Assembly (NCBI RefSeq): GCF_041381155.1
Contig: NC_091143.1
Span: forward strand, 29,451,331 to 29,515,330
Direction: 5' to 3'
Length of the DNA: 64,000 nt
Origin: Argopecten irradians
Lineage: Eukaryota > Mollusca > Bivalvia > Pectinida > Pectinidae
Below are positions 1 through 25,956 of the stretch, one piece after another. Both the position numbers and the translations under genes were made by a program. The notes below the pieces were generated by a model that saw only the letters and a program-made list of their open reading frames with translations, made no database searches and was not told where the DNA came from. Each line of letters opens with the position of its first letter. Positions within the stretch are counted from its first letter, which is position 1.

Positions 1-1290
1 TTACACACACTGATAAAAATATAAACACAATATACCTTAGCTATCAAATTATACTTTTGAAAGTTCAATGTATTTACAAATAATCATTAGTTTTATAAGG
101 GCAAAATATTCCTTATGATATATGAATCTTATTGAACATACATGTTATTTTGAGACTTCTAGTCGTGAACTATTTGCCTTTTATTCTTGTTGTAAATATG
201 GAATTATTTGATTTTGTAGTCTTGGATTTGTTAGCCATAACTAGGTTATTGTCTCTAGAATTATCATATTAACTCATAAATCTTTCTGTATTTTATTATA
301 ATTAAGAGCATCGGTCACGTTGTCATCATCGGAAGTAACGTCATTGCGTGCTCATTGCATTTCATATTAAGAAATTATCTTGTTTTGCTATAATCTGTAG
401 TTGGTCAATTTATTGAATAACTTCTAGTTAAGATTTTACTATTGTTAATCTTCCCGTCGGCTCCTTTCACGCAAAGGGTATATTATGTACTCTACAGTAA
501 AAAATTATTTCCCTCAATTTTATGAGTATTTCCCGAAAACCAAAGAATTGTTTATTCAATATTGTAATCACTCTAATATTTAGAGAATAACTTGTATTCG
601 AACTACTACAATGTAAATCATGATTTATTGATTTCGACTGCATGTTTTGAATTATGAAACATCATGACCAATAAACCTCTGAAACTAATCGGGTGGCTTG
701 ACTATTATTACAGAACCAACTACAGCTATACAGACCAACTACAACCGATCTGCAAATCACACAAAAAATACATAAAAGTACCATCGACAGGAGCACACTT
801 AAATCGTTCTTTTACTGACTGAATTGATTTGATTAGCTTTCAGACCATTTTTAAAATTGTAAAATATAATGTAATAAGCCCGTGGAAATTAATAAGCACA
901 AACGTGTACAGTGTTGTACATTATATGCATATTTGAAAATGTTAACAATTAATATGTTAACGGCAATCAAAAATACATAGATATATAACAAATTATTGTT
1001 TTTGTATTACTTCAATGACTTGTGTCAGTTTGATTTAGTTGCTACATATACTTGTACAACTGTACATCTTCTAAACCGAAAGTAGATTGTTGGTTCTGAT
1101 TGGGTGATTATGATTATGTGATAATCAATACGTAACAGGGTAATTATGGATTCCCAAACTAAATATGGAAACAGATCATGTCATGTTTTGTTAGTTTTCC
1201 CACTGATTCAAGTGTATACAATTTTATTATGAATCATATTTCATATTAAAACCCAGCTAGTAAAGTTTCCTTTGTTGTATATGACCATTA
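1..1290. other. AT-rich intergenic sequence, no gene seen
   Basis: I see no convincing open reading frame, splice-bounded exon, RNA gene or repeat array here. The sequence is AT-rich with many stops in all frames. It ends at the first of the TCCATTAT palindromes. Confidence 0.6.
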
Positions 1291-1292
1291 TA

Positions 1293-1381
1293 TTACATAA
1301 TGGACACCTAGGAGTCCATTATGTAACTCACTGTCCATTATTATAGGGCCCCTGTCCATTATTCCCCAAAATAATGGACAG
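1293..1381. repeat. Paired palindromes built on TCCATTAT
   Basis: Positions 1293-1326 form a 34-nt palindrome (TTACATAATGGAC on the left, GTCCATTATGTAA on the right) with only the centre imperfect. Positions 1352-1381 form a second hairpin: CTGTCCATTATT, a short CCCC-containing loop, then AATAATGGACAG. The same TGTCCATTAT word recurs at 2321-2397. Together they look like the ends of a foldback or transposon-derived unit spanning roughly 1.29-2.42 kb. No transposase is visible. Confidence 0.6.
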
Positions 1382-1716
1382 TCTATTTTGAACAAAGGAA
1401 AAAAACGCTGCTGTATGGAAAACTAAACATGTTTATTTGACTATCCAAAATTTTACATTTAAGTTCACTCCTCCATCGAAATTATTACTTCCCCTTCCTA
1501 GCTGTTACTGTTCTGAAAATAAAAAAAAACATAATTAAATTAGATTCTTGCATTATTATTTGTTACATCTTTTTAAAACTTGTAATTGACGAGGAATAGG
1601 AACTCTAGATTCTTGACTGAGGTGGGATAATATGCAGTCTTTTAGATCAGATATCTCACAACCCTTATAACATATAATCTGATGATTATGGTTAAACATA
1701 ATATACTAAAGAGCGA

Positions 1717-1865
1717 AACCTGTCTAATCTGACACCTGCTTTCCCTATCCTATCTGTAACTGTTCCGTATTCAACAATAGCAACAATAGTATACAACAGT
1801 ATCTGACTTTCCTACACCCTGAATAATCTGACCAAACACCCACGTGGTGTCGGATTAGACAGGTT
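1717..1865. mobile_element. Small palindromic MITE-like element with 20-bp terminal inverted repeats
   Basis: AACCTGTCTAATCTGACACC at 1717-1736 is mirrored by GGTGTCGGATTAGACAGGTT at 1846-1865, with one mismatch over 20 bp. The 149-bp interval has no coding capacity. I could not find a clear target-site duplication. It lies inside the larger region bounded by the TCCATTAT palindromes, so it may be nested. Confidence 0.6.
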
Positions 1866-1973
1866 ATCATAGCAATCAGATATGGGTTTTTTTATCATAT
1901 CTATAACATGCGTATGGTAGATTTTTTTTAGGAAAAACAGTTATGTTTAAATTGTAGCGAAAACTCACCTTGC

Positions 1974-2156
1974 TTGTATGTATTTGATGTAAAGTTAGAC
2001 AATGCACCTGTCCTTGTGCGAATAAATAGGTCACTTCAAACAGGCAAACAATCTGAATCACAGCTGCGTACATCCCTACATGTAAATGATGGCCGAGTAA
2101 GGAAAATATCACTATCCGACATGTTCAAAAACACTGTTGTACCTCCAAAGGTGTAA
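1974..2156 (+). other. 60-codon open frame in repeat-like sequence, probably a transposon remnant
   Basis: An ATG-less frame reads 60 codons, including TGKQSESQLRTSLHV. It lies between the palindromic blocks at 1.3 and 2.3 kb. I do not recognise the product. The repeat context suggests a fossil of a mobile element rather than a host gene, but no conserved transposase motif can be named. Confidence 0.15.
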
Positions 2157-2320
2157 AACTAAATGACTGTGCATGCATCTCAACATTGTTAGTCCATTAT
2201 TTGTCACAGGTGAGTGAACACCTGTGCAATTCCTGAAATGGGATGTCCCATTTCTCAAACAGGGTACGCAAGGTAGTGAGTAGTGGTATGATGGGTTTTA
2301 AGTAGGATAAATTCCTCAAA

Positions 2321-2397
2321 CTGTCCATTATTAGAGAGAATGGATTGTACCTCGCCCTGCGGGCTCGGTACTATCCATTCTCTCTAATAATGGACAG
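2321..2397. repeat. 77-nt near-perfect hairpin
   Basis: CTGTCCATTATTAGAGAGAA plus TGGA (2321-2344) is exactly complementary to 2374-2397, a perfect 24-bp stem. The 29-nt loop itself pairs further through GTACC with GGTAC and GCCC with GGGC. The whole 77 nt can therefore fold into one long hairpin. It shares TGTCCATTAT with the palindromes at 1.3 kb. Confidence 0.8.
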
Positions 2398-2496
2398 GTT
2401 TTCGGAAATTATCCATTACATAAACCGTCACGCTTGGATAGCGTTCGCCGCTATGAGGAAGCTAGACTCTGGTCTCCTGGCCGAGACACATTATTT

Positions 2497-3330
2497 AAAG
2501 ACCGTTCTCATTTCCAACAAACTCAGTCTCAACGACCGTCTTCATTTACAACATACTCCGTCTCCACTGAGACCGTTCTCACCTCCAACATACTCCGTCT
2601 ACAAGACCGTTCTCATCTCCAACATACTCCGTCTACAAGACCGTTCTCATCTCCAACATACTCCGTTTCCAAGACCGTTCTCATCTCCAACATACTCCGT
2701 ATACAAGACCGCTCTCATCTCCAACATACTCCGTCTCCAAGACCGTTCTCATCTCCAACATACTCCGTCTCCACTGAGACCGTTCTCACCTCCAACATGT
2801 TCAGTCTCCACGACCGTTCTCATCTCCAACATACTCCGTCTTCAAGACCTTTCTCATCTCCAACATACTCCGTCTCCACTGAGACCGTTCTCACCTCCAA
2901 CATGTTCAGTCTCCAAGACCGTTCTCATCTCCAACATACTCCGTATACAAGACCGCTCTCATCTCCAACATACTCCGTCTCCAAGACCGTTCTCATCTCC
3001 AACATACTCCGTCTCCAAGACCGTTCTCATCTCCAACATACTCCGTCTACAAGACCTTTCTCATCTCCAACATACTCCGTCTACAAGACCGTTCTCACCT
3101 CCAACATGTTCAGTCTCCACGACCGTTCTCATCTCCAACATACTCAGTCTCCAAGACCTTTCTCATCTCCAACATACTCAGTCTCCAAGGCCGTTCTCAC
3201 CTCCAACATAATCAGTCTCCAAGACCGTTCTCACCTCCAATATGCTCTGTCTACAAGACCGTTTTCATCTCCAACATACTCCGTCTCCCAAGACCGTTCC
3301 CATTTCTAATATACTCCGTCTTGAACTCGG
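2497..3330. repeat. 34-bp minisatellite, about 25 units
   Basis: The unit is CTCCGTCTCCAAGACCGTTC followed by TCATCTCCAACATA, 34 bp, repeated about 25 times with variants (CTACAAGACC, CTCCACTGAGACC, CATGTTCAG). Units are clearly pyrimidine-rich on this strand. Because 34 is not a multiple of 3, successive units rotate through all three frames and each frame reads the same 34-residue super-repeat. Two overlapping plus-strand frames stay open for nearly 290 codons (2345-3211 and 2434-3309), and a third short one covers 3242-3505. I take these frames as by-products of a stop-free unit, not as proven genes. Confidence 0.9.
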
Positions 3331-3464
3331 ACCGTTCTTATCTAGAACATATACTCCATCCCCAAGACTGTTCTCGTCGCCAACCTACTGTTCTCATTTC
3401 CAACATACTTCATCTCCAACACCTTTCCCATCTTCTGTCTCCAACAAACAACGTTCATCTACCA

Positions 3465-3512
3465 GATTCGATATTGATAATTTTGTAGAGTCGCAAAAGT
3501 TATAAACTGATG
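3465..3512 (-). mobile_element. Inverted fragment of the 403-bp TTAA MITE
   Basis: The stretch around TTTTGTAGAGTCGC is the reverse complement of the GCGACTCTACAAAATTATTG part of the full elements at 4.2-5.0 kb (for example 4523-4548), with a few mismatches. It abuts the next, direct-orientation copy beginning at 3520. Confidence 0.55.
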
Positions 3513-3519
3513 ATTACCA

Positions 3520-4172
3520 TTAAAGGCCCTCTACCTTTCCGGAGCAAAACATAAAGGTTTCTTTAAAAAAACATTAATAACATCAGAAAATATAAACCGA
3601 TGACAAAAGATGAGGTTAAAACAACAAACATATGCAAGATTGCTTAGCGCCCAGCATACAGGGAGTGGGAGTTCTGGTTCGCCCGTTGTCAGTATAATGT
3701 GACTTGATGGGGTATGTTGCTTGGTGTCTTCGGCGGCATGCTTCAGTGATATAGCACTATAAAAAGGGCAACAGTTCCACTATATAAAAAGACACAACAT
3801 GAATATACCGCAGTCTCCCAAAAAACGCACCTCGCACAACATACACGCAACCCACCGCATATATGGGAGGCCTTCCTTACATGACCATAGCTGTTAATAT
3901 GACGTTAATTAATCAAACAAACAAACAAACAAAATCCTGCGTAATATATGATAGCAGTGGAGAGTCATTTCGCCGTTTTTGCCGTCTGGCGCAGTGATAA
4001 TCAATTTAGGACGACGGCGGGAAACTTAAGACGACCCGCATTATGGAAATTAACATTTCATTTATTTAAATCGTTCAGAAGGTGATGATACGTGTAGTTT
4101 TTACGGCAAGATTATCGATCTCGTTTTACATTACAATTTAAAAGTCGTTTCGGAAAGGTGATAGGCCTTTAA
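3520..4172 (+). mobile_element. TTAA-flanked MITE, old copy split by a SINE
   Basis: It begins TTAAAGGCCCTCTACCTTTC and ends with the inverted form TTTCGGAAAGGTGATAGGCC TTTAA, matching the terminal inverted repeats of the intact copies downstream. The interior matches them too (GATGAGGTTA, CGTCTGGCGCAGTGATA, GACGACGGCGGGAAAC). It is interrupted at about 3642-3934 by an unrelated SINE. It is more diverged than the two copies that follow, so it is older. Confidence 0.75.
3642..3934 (+). mobile_element. tRNA-type SINE inserted in a MITE
   Basis: This roughly 290-bp segment is absent from the other MITE copies. It starts near GCTTAGCGCCCAGCATACAG, carries GGTTCGCCC resembling a pol III B box near 3679, and ends with CATAGCTGTTAATATGACG and a (CAAA)n tail. 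The 3' end is shared with the fragment at 37003-37047, which has a target duplication and so confirms the family. A clear target duplication is not visible here. Confidence 0.65.
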
Positions 4173-4199
4173 TAATAAACTGACCTTCACCTTAGTCAT

Positions 4200-4606
4200 T
4201 TAAAGGGCCACTACCTTTCCGGAGCAAAATTTATAGGTTTCTTAAAAACATTAATAACAAAAGAAGATATATATCGGTGGCTTAAGATGAGGTTACAACA
4301 CCAAACATATGTAAGATTTCCTGTCTAATGTACGATAACAGTGAAAATTCATTTCGCTGTTTTGCCGTCTGGCGCAGTGATAGTCAACTACCGCGCGGCA
4401 TTTAGGACGACGGCGGGAAACATAAAACGACCCGCGTTATGAAAATTAACATTTCATTTATTCTAATTAAAAGTTCTGAAGGTGATGATAAGTGTGCTAG
4501 TAAACGTATAGTTAATAACTTCAGCGACTCTACAAAATTATTGATCTCGTTTTACATTTCTATTTTAAAAATTAAAAGCCGTTTCGGAAAGGTAGTGGGC
4601 CTTTAA
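4200..4606 (+). mobile_element. TTAA-flanked MITE, first unit of a tandem dimer
   Basis: The unit runs from TTAAAGGGCCACTACCTTTC to GAAAGGTAGTGGGCCTTTAA. Its ends are inverted repeats of about 25 bp (ACTACCTTTCCG against CGGAAAGGTAGT). It is about 403 bp and has no coding capacity. The TTAA at each end fits elements that target TTAA, such as piggyBac-type transposons. The superfamily cannot be proved without an autonomous relative. Confidence 0.8.
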
Positions 4607-5009
4607 AGGGCCACTACCTTTCCGGAGCAAAATTTATAGGTTTCTTAAAAACATTAATAACAAAAGAAGATATATATCGGTGGCTTAAGATGAGGTTACA
4701 ACACCAAACATATGTAAGATTTCCTGTCTAATGTACGATAACAGTGAAAATTCATTTCGCTGTTTTGCCGTCTGGCGCAGTGATAGTCAACTACCGCGCG
4801 GCATTTAGGACGACGGCGGGAAACATAAAACGACCCGCGTTATGAAAATTAACATTTCATTTATTCTAATTAAAAGTTCTGAAGGTGATGATAAGTGTGC
4901 TAGTAAACGTATAGTTAATAACTTCAGCGACTCTACAAAATTATTGATCTCGTTTTACATTTCTATTTTAAAAATTAAAAGCCGTTTCGGAAAGGTAGTG
5001 GGCCTTTAA
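4603..5009 (+). mobile_element. TTAA-flanked MITE, second unit of a tandem dimer
   Basis: By eye this is identical to the preceding unit, at an offset of 403 bp, and it shares the TTAA at 4603-4606 with it. The identity means either a very recent duplication or an assembly duplication. Confidence 0.8.
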
Positions 5010-5174
5010 TGGATTCTTCTCTTTCCTATAGGTGACACAAATCCATCGATGTCGATGATTGTATTGTGTGGATTGTGGAAAAAAAGAGTGAAGTTATTTT
5101 CAGTGATTGTGAAGGTGCAGGTTTTTTATGTATAATTATAAGATAAAAATATGATAGAGTTTTAGAGATTGTTG

Positions 5175-5228
5175 ATTTCCATAACGCGGGTCATACATGT
5201 ATCATGTTTCCCTCCGACATCCTAGGCC
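5175..5228 (-). mobile_element. Inverted fragment of the same TTAA MITE
   Basis: TTTCCATAACGCGGGTCAT and the following TGTTTCCCTCCGACATCCTA are the reverse complement of the MITE interior (GGACGACGGCGGGAAACATA, ACGACCCGCGTTATG), with mismatches. It is a decayed partial copy in opposite orientation. Confidence 0.55.
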
Positions 5229-5264
5229 TAATTATATCCACAAGGATGGACCCAAAAAAGTGTC

Positions 5265-5420
5265 TATAGACCATTTTTAGACGTTTTAGAAGTCTAAAAA
5301 GTGTAGGTCAAAAAACAGTAAAAATCGTACCCCGACACGTAAAGCCCACCATGTACATGTAGATAATGATTTTACTGATTTTTGACCTAGACCCCTAAAA
5401 CGACTCAAAAGTGTCTATAT
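5265..5420. repeat. Foldback (inverted repeat) just upstream of SMC5
   Basis: TAGGTCAAAAAACAGTAAAA at 5304 onward pairs with TTTTACTGATTTTTGACCTA ending at 5389. Outer segments (GTTTTAGAAGT and ACCCCTAAAAC, CTATAGACC and GTGTCTATA) extend the pairing. The loop contains CCATGTACATG. It is probably a decayed foldback MITE. Confidence 0.55.
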
Positions 5421-5499
5421 TGGAAAGTCTTCTATAAACTGTAACTAATGTTCAGGTCCCTGTAGACTAGTCCCTATCACAAAAAACTTGGTAAGAACA

Positions 5500-5725
5500 T
5501 AAAACAATACATATTTGTTTTAGATGTGGGGTAAACCATGTACATGTATTTTTTAATACACTATATTTGAAGAATGTTATAGTCTACCAACTGGATTAAT
5601 GCAGCGAGATATCCTGTACGTTCATACATTGCACCCTGTAGAAATATTCCGAGCGACAGTCTTACCCATAAAAAATCCCCGGATGTTGGGTTCAATTCTC
5701 GCGCGAAGGGGGGAAATTTGACGTA
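5500..5725 (+). promoter_or_regulatory. Probable SMC5 promoter and 5' UTR
   Basis: This is the sequence directly before the SMC5 start codon. CpG density rises here against the AT-rich background, with TCTCGCGCGA at about 5696-5705. No TATA box is evident, which is usual for housekeeping chromosome-maintenance genes. The transcription start cannot be placed from sequence alone. Confidence 0.35.
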
Positions 5726-21273
<15,548 letters not shown>

Positions 21274-21838
21274 AATCAGAAGAGTGGATGACCTGAAACT
21301 ATTCCAATTGAATGTGATATGGTGGTGATTGAATGAGAGGAAGAGAAGTGAAAGTGGTATAAAAAATTGAGAATGAGGTGAAGTTCCATATGGTGCCAAA
21401 CAATTTTAATATTGTTGTACGTTTTACTTAAACATAGTCCATAAAATCCATTCAGACATTGTTTCATGTAGTTTTTAACGCTCAGGTTTTCAAAAATGAA
21501 GCATGGAAAACTATCATTTTTTTCTGTTGATCATTTGATTCTGCTGTCAGTTTTTAAAATGAATATTTTTGATAGGTAGGGAAAAACATCGTTGATATTT
21601 TAATTCATAGTTCTGTCTTTGCATATTGCAGAGTTAGCTCCCTTACGGGTAGGTATCTATTGTGACGTCATTATTTTGTGAGCGCAATTTATCTCCAAAA
21701 AGTATGACGTTAAACGCTCACAAACATATCAAGTCACAAGCAATACCTAACTGCCAGGGCAGGTAACTCTGTAATATGCAAATACACAATACATGTGTGT
21801 ATGCTATTGAACTTAGTTTAAACTTTTGTTAAAATAAA
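21274..21838 (+). other. SMC5: Probable SMC5 3' UTR with first AATAAA
   Basis: After the stop, the first canonical AATAAA is at 21833-21838. Others follow much later (for example about 24543 and 24909), so the true cleavage site is uncertain and the 3' UTR could be longer. The interval contains a complete palindromic MITE (21618-21782), which would be transcribed as a long hairpin if this site is used. Confidence 0.4.
21618..21782. mobile_element. 165-bp palindromic MITE in the probable SMC5 3' UTR
   Basis: TTTGCATATTGCAGAGTTAG at the left pairs with GTAACTCTGTAATATGCAAA at the right. The pairing continues with GGTAGGTAT against ATACCTAAC, TGTGACGTCAT against AAGTCACAAG, and TTTGTGAGCGC against GCTCACAAAC, so nearly the whole element folds back. 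It shares its sequence with 8613-8775. Confidence 0.75.
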
Positions 21839-22238
21839 TATTCCTAGTTGACACCTGTATAATGCAACCTGAGATTTTACATCAAAATGTCTAAAATGGA
21901 ACGCATGTGTATCAGGAACTGATTTCCTGTAGGATTTTATAACCAGTGTTTTTGTTCATGGTGGGTGTTTTGGCTGGAAATTTTGTTGACTCATTAAGGA
22001 AGAGTGTGACTGAAATCATGGATATTGAGATTTAAAGATATTTGTTTGTGGAAGTAATATTACAATCATGGAGTGATTGGGTGCAATATTGTAAACAGTA
22101 TTCTCATGCTTAAATGATTTTTGTGTGCAAATTTGTATTTCTTTTTAATTTTCAGTAATTTGAAATGAAACCTTTTCAATATGGTGTCAATAAGAGGTTC
22201 AAAATGAACGAAGCCCAAGTGTGTTTGATTGAATGACC

Positions 22239-22625
22239 TTAAGGGCCCACTGTGTTTCCGAAACAAAATTAAAGTTTATTAATAGCAATTAAATGTCCAA
22301 AAATCGACATACATACCTAAGATGAAGCTACACACCAAGCAAATGTCATTTGTAAATCTGTATTTACAATGAAGGTTAGTTTTTCTGTTTTGCCACTTCG
22401 CTTAGTGGTATTTGACTACTCATAGTAATTAAGGTGGTGTCAGTAAACACAAGATGTCCAAGTTATAGGAATTTACATTTAATTTATCTATTTAAAATTG
22501 TTTAGGTTGTGATGATAAGCGTAGCATTAACAGTAAAACTGAAAACTTTTTTGGACTGTTCAACATTTTCAAACTCGCTTTACAGTAGCATTTTATAAAT
22601 CAAAAGTGGTTTTGGACACAGCACA
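22239..22625 (+). mobile_element. Diverged copy of the 403-bp TTAA MITE
   Basis: TTAAGGGCCCACTGTGTTTC at the start and AAAAGTGGTTTTGGACACA at the end correspond to the MITE termini. Interior landmarks are in order: AAGATGAAG, CACACCAAGCAAATG, CTGTTTTGCC, TGATGATAAGCGT. It is much more decayed than the dimer at 4.2-5.0 kb. Confidence 0.55.
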
Positions 22626-25540
22626 AATAATTAAATCTCATATATTTTATGGTTATTAAACTATATTTAAATACTTTAACTTTTTCCTCTACATTCTGAA
22701 TCTTCCGACTAGATATTAGGTTTGTTTAACTGAACAACTATATTAGACTCCCAATCAAGTTTACGTGGTAAAAGAGGCCCAAATCTGGAGAGAAAATTAA
22801 TTCTTTAAAACTAACAATTAGGCCCAGTACTATTGTGGACTAATTACAAATGGAATACAATAGAGAGTGATGGGCTATGCTGGAGAACAGAGAGTGCATG
22901 TTATCAAAGTACTCTGACAAATCAACCAGTGATATTCTTTGGAATTTCGATTTAAGAATTTAAACATTGGGTAACCCACACATTTAGTTGAACACTGCCA
23001 ATTTATTGTACCTTTTTTCCAGCCTGTCGAGTTTTTTTGTTATATTGTGTTCTGTAGCACCATTGTTAGTTATCCTTTATATTTTATATGTAGTTTTGTG
23101 TTTAATTTTACCTGTTGTTATTTTCAGTTGTGAAATATTGTTTAGTGCTTTGCAGTAATTACATGGTTTTGAGAGAGGACAAAAAAAATTCAAAATCATT
23201 TCACTGCAAAAATGGAATTTCATGCATTTTGTTCATCAGTCTCTTACCCTATTTAATATGTATCATACTAGCACACAGGATATTATTGGTTATCAAGCAA
23301 GTGCTTATTCAAGAGAAGACTTGCATACTCTTTCAACTTTTGTTTGCTGGACCGTCAAATTTTGTGATACCATACACACTATTTGTAATACGCTGATTTT
23401 GTTTCTTTTGATTCTATTGCATTAGATAAAACATTGGGTATCTGGAAATGGTACCAAACTTGTTGTGTAATCTATGTGATAAGTCATTCTATCTGTGAAT
23501 GTGTGTGTATCAATCTAATTAAAATCATCTATTCATGGCTTCGTTAATAATAATTAAGTATTTTATATAATCCATGTTCAAGCAACGGAGGTAACAAACA
23601 AGTCATGAATAACGATTTTAATCAGATAGTATGAGCATAAATATAGATCATAATATTTTGTTCAGTTATATAATTTACGAATTGCCATTTGTCCATCAAA
23701 CCACATGTGACTTGGTATTTTGTATTGTGTATGCTACGATGTTTACTCCGACATTGAATAGGTACATGTACCTTTGCAGGCATGAAGCGTGGCTATATTA
23801 CACCTGGTGATCAGTCAATTATGTGGCCTTTCTATTCATGGAAATTGGAAGAATTCATCTGTCATTTGTTCATCCCATTTGTCAATATTACATACCCGTA
23901 TATACACACAGTATGGACTTTTCCCAGTTATTATACACAGTATAAATGAGAACTATTCCTCGGTATATGTACCAAAGGTTGGATTTTAGTTTTTACTGGA
24001 GAGCTGGTCTTTATATGGTTGATGTAAACAAACACTTAGAAATGATGTAGATTTTACACCTGTTTGATAAATCTATGGTGCAATAATTGTTCTAAATGTT
24101 AAACTGTAATATAGACTGTATCCTTCAAGTTGCATGATAAAAATATTATCTGTGTTGAGATGAATTAAATGCTTTAATACATAGGAAAATACGAAAACAG
24201 GACATTCCTTCTTTTGAACACAGGAATTAACAGGCTTTCATTCTAAATTGTAAAATAATCCTATTAAAAACGAAAATAGGTCAAGTCTCCAAAGCATGAA
24301 AAAAGTACAGATGAATATATTTATGTTGTACAGTAAACCAATATTGTTTTTTCTTGCTATATTTTTTTGTAATAAGTGATACTTGGAGCCACTTTACATA
24401 TTTTTTATTTGTTTTTAATTTGGTTAGCTTGTATCAATATTGTATTTTAGTAAAGATAATATTTTTCAATGTAATTTTTGGAAAATCGACCTATTCAGTT
24501 TCATTTCAGCATCCTAAAACTGGTAAATGAAGGGATGACCTTTAATAAACTTTCCAGACTTTGTTGCATCATTTCTGGTATTCATGGTAATTATTTATTT
24601 AAACTCATTAACCCCCGAAAATACATTTAGACTCGTCTAGACCAAAGACAAGACCAGTTCATTATGAAATGTTAGGGATGAACGACTTAATCACCCAAAT
24701 GGTTAGTAAAACATTGTAAACTCAGGTTCTCAGATCGATTCATCTATTCACTTAAAGGAAAAACCTACTGTAATTCCTGTTACATAGATATGATGGTTTT
24801 AGAGTATGACTTTTTTACCTGTCATTTCATTTTCACATTGGTACATAAACTCATTGTAAGACATCACTTGTTGCAATTTTAGATGTTAATACTTTTTAAT
24901 ATTTTTCCAATAAAACTCGTTTAAAATTGCTTTAAGTATTATTGTATTGATTCAATTCTGTTTTGTTATTAGTTTCATTGTTTTGATTGTATTGTATTCT
25001 AACGTCAGAGAAAGGAAGAATTAATATCCTATATTAGACTACAATCTCTGACAGTAATGACATTTTAAATCTATGAATTAATAGACGGTGCACATGATTC
25101 CTTCATATCTTACGACATTGTACATACTCATTACTGTAAGGAACTCAATAATAGAAAGACAGTACATTAATTCCAAAATGTATTTTTTGGTCATGCAATT
25201 ATAAAAGGAAATTTTACAAAGTAGGTAATCTTAATTAGTCATCTAATGCCTCTAATAAAGGACATGTATTTTTCAGTTGAGATTAAACTACCGGATAGTT
25301 TGACTGACTTTTACTAGAATTAAACACTTCCTCCTTAAAAGCGTTGGTTCACTGGGATTATCTGTTAACTACGAGTTTTTTTTTTTAAATAATTTTCTTC
25401 TGTTATTAGCTGAAATCTACTGTTTTCACCTGGAAACCTAGAAATATTGTGAATTGCCATAAATAATGTAATTATGTTTTGTTTACTGGATACAGATCTG
25501 TGTGTCTGTCAACACAATGATTAACTACTACTAAACTGCA
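22626..25540. other. Downstream flank of SMC5, no gene seen
   Basis: The sequence is AT-rich and broken by stops in all frames. Several AATAAA/ATTAAA words occur, and part of it may be extended SMC5 3' UTR. I see no exon-like island or RNA gene. Confidence 0.5.
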
Positions 25541-25760
25541 GAATATATTTCAACAGAACTTTGTGCAGTAATTACAGAAAAGAAGTGTGTGAAATATGTT
25601 TGAACACTAGCTTTGCTTCAATTTAAGAGTTATGCACCTTTGCTCCAAAACCTTAAACAGCTGCCAGTTCTAAACAGCTGGAGAGATTTCAATGAAACTG
25701 GCAATAATCCTTGTGTCTATTGGAACGAGTAAATCTGATATCAGAGATATGTTCAGCCGT
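25541..25760. repeat. Probable fragment of a dispersed repeat
   Basis: The phrases AGAGTTATGCACCTTTGCTC and GAGATTTCAATGAAACTGGC are of a type I associate with dispersed mollusc repeats. AACAGCTGCCAGTTCTAAACAGCTGG contains a duplicated AACAGCTG. Short open frames here (25692-25896) are therefore unlikely to be genes. Confidence 0.3.
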
Positions 25761-25956
25761 TTTTGTCAGAAGTTGTCGGTGGGTTTATATAGGAAACAAG
25801 CAGAAGAAAGAAATGTGGAATTCATCTTTATCGTTGTTTTGTCGTCAAACGAATATTATTTTAGCCCCTTCGGACGATAAAAAAGTAAATTGTTGATTGT
25901 AATGATGTTTAAGGTAAATATTGGCGCGAATTCTCTTCGACATTACACGGAAGACT

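Noticed and set aside
2345..3309. Two overlapping open frames of nearly 290 codons as repeat-protein genes
   Set aside because: Both are created by a stop-free 34-bp unit that reads the same in all frames. There is no signal peptide, splice context or unique flanking domain.
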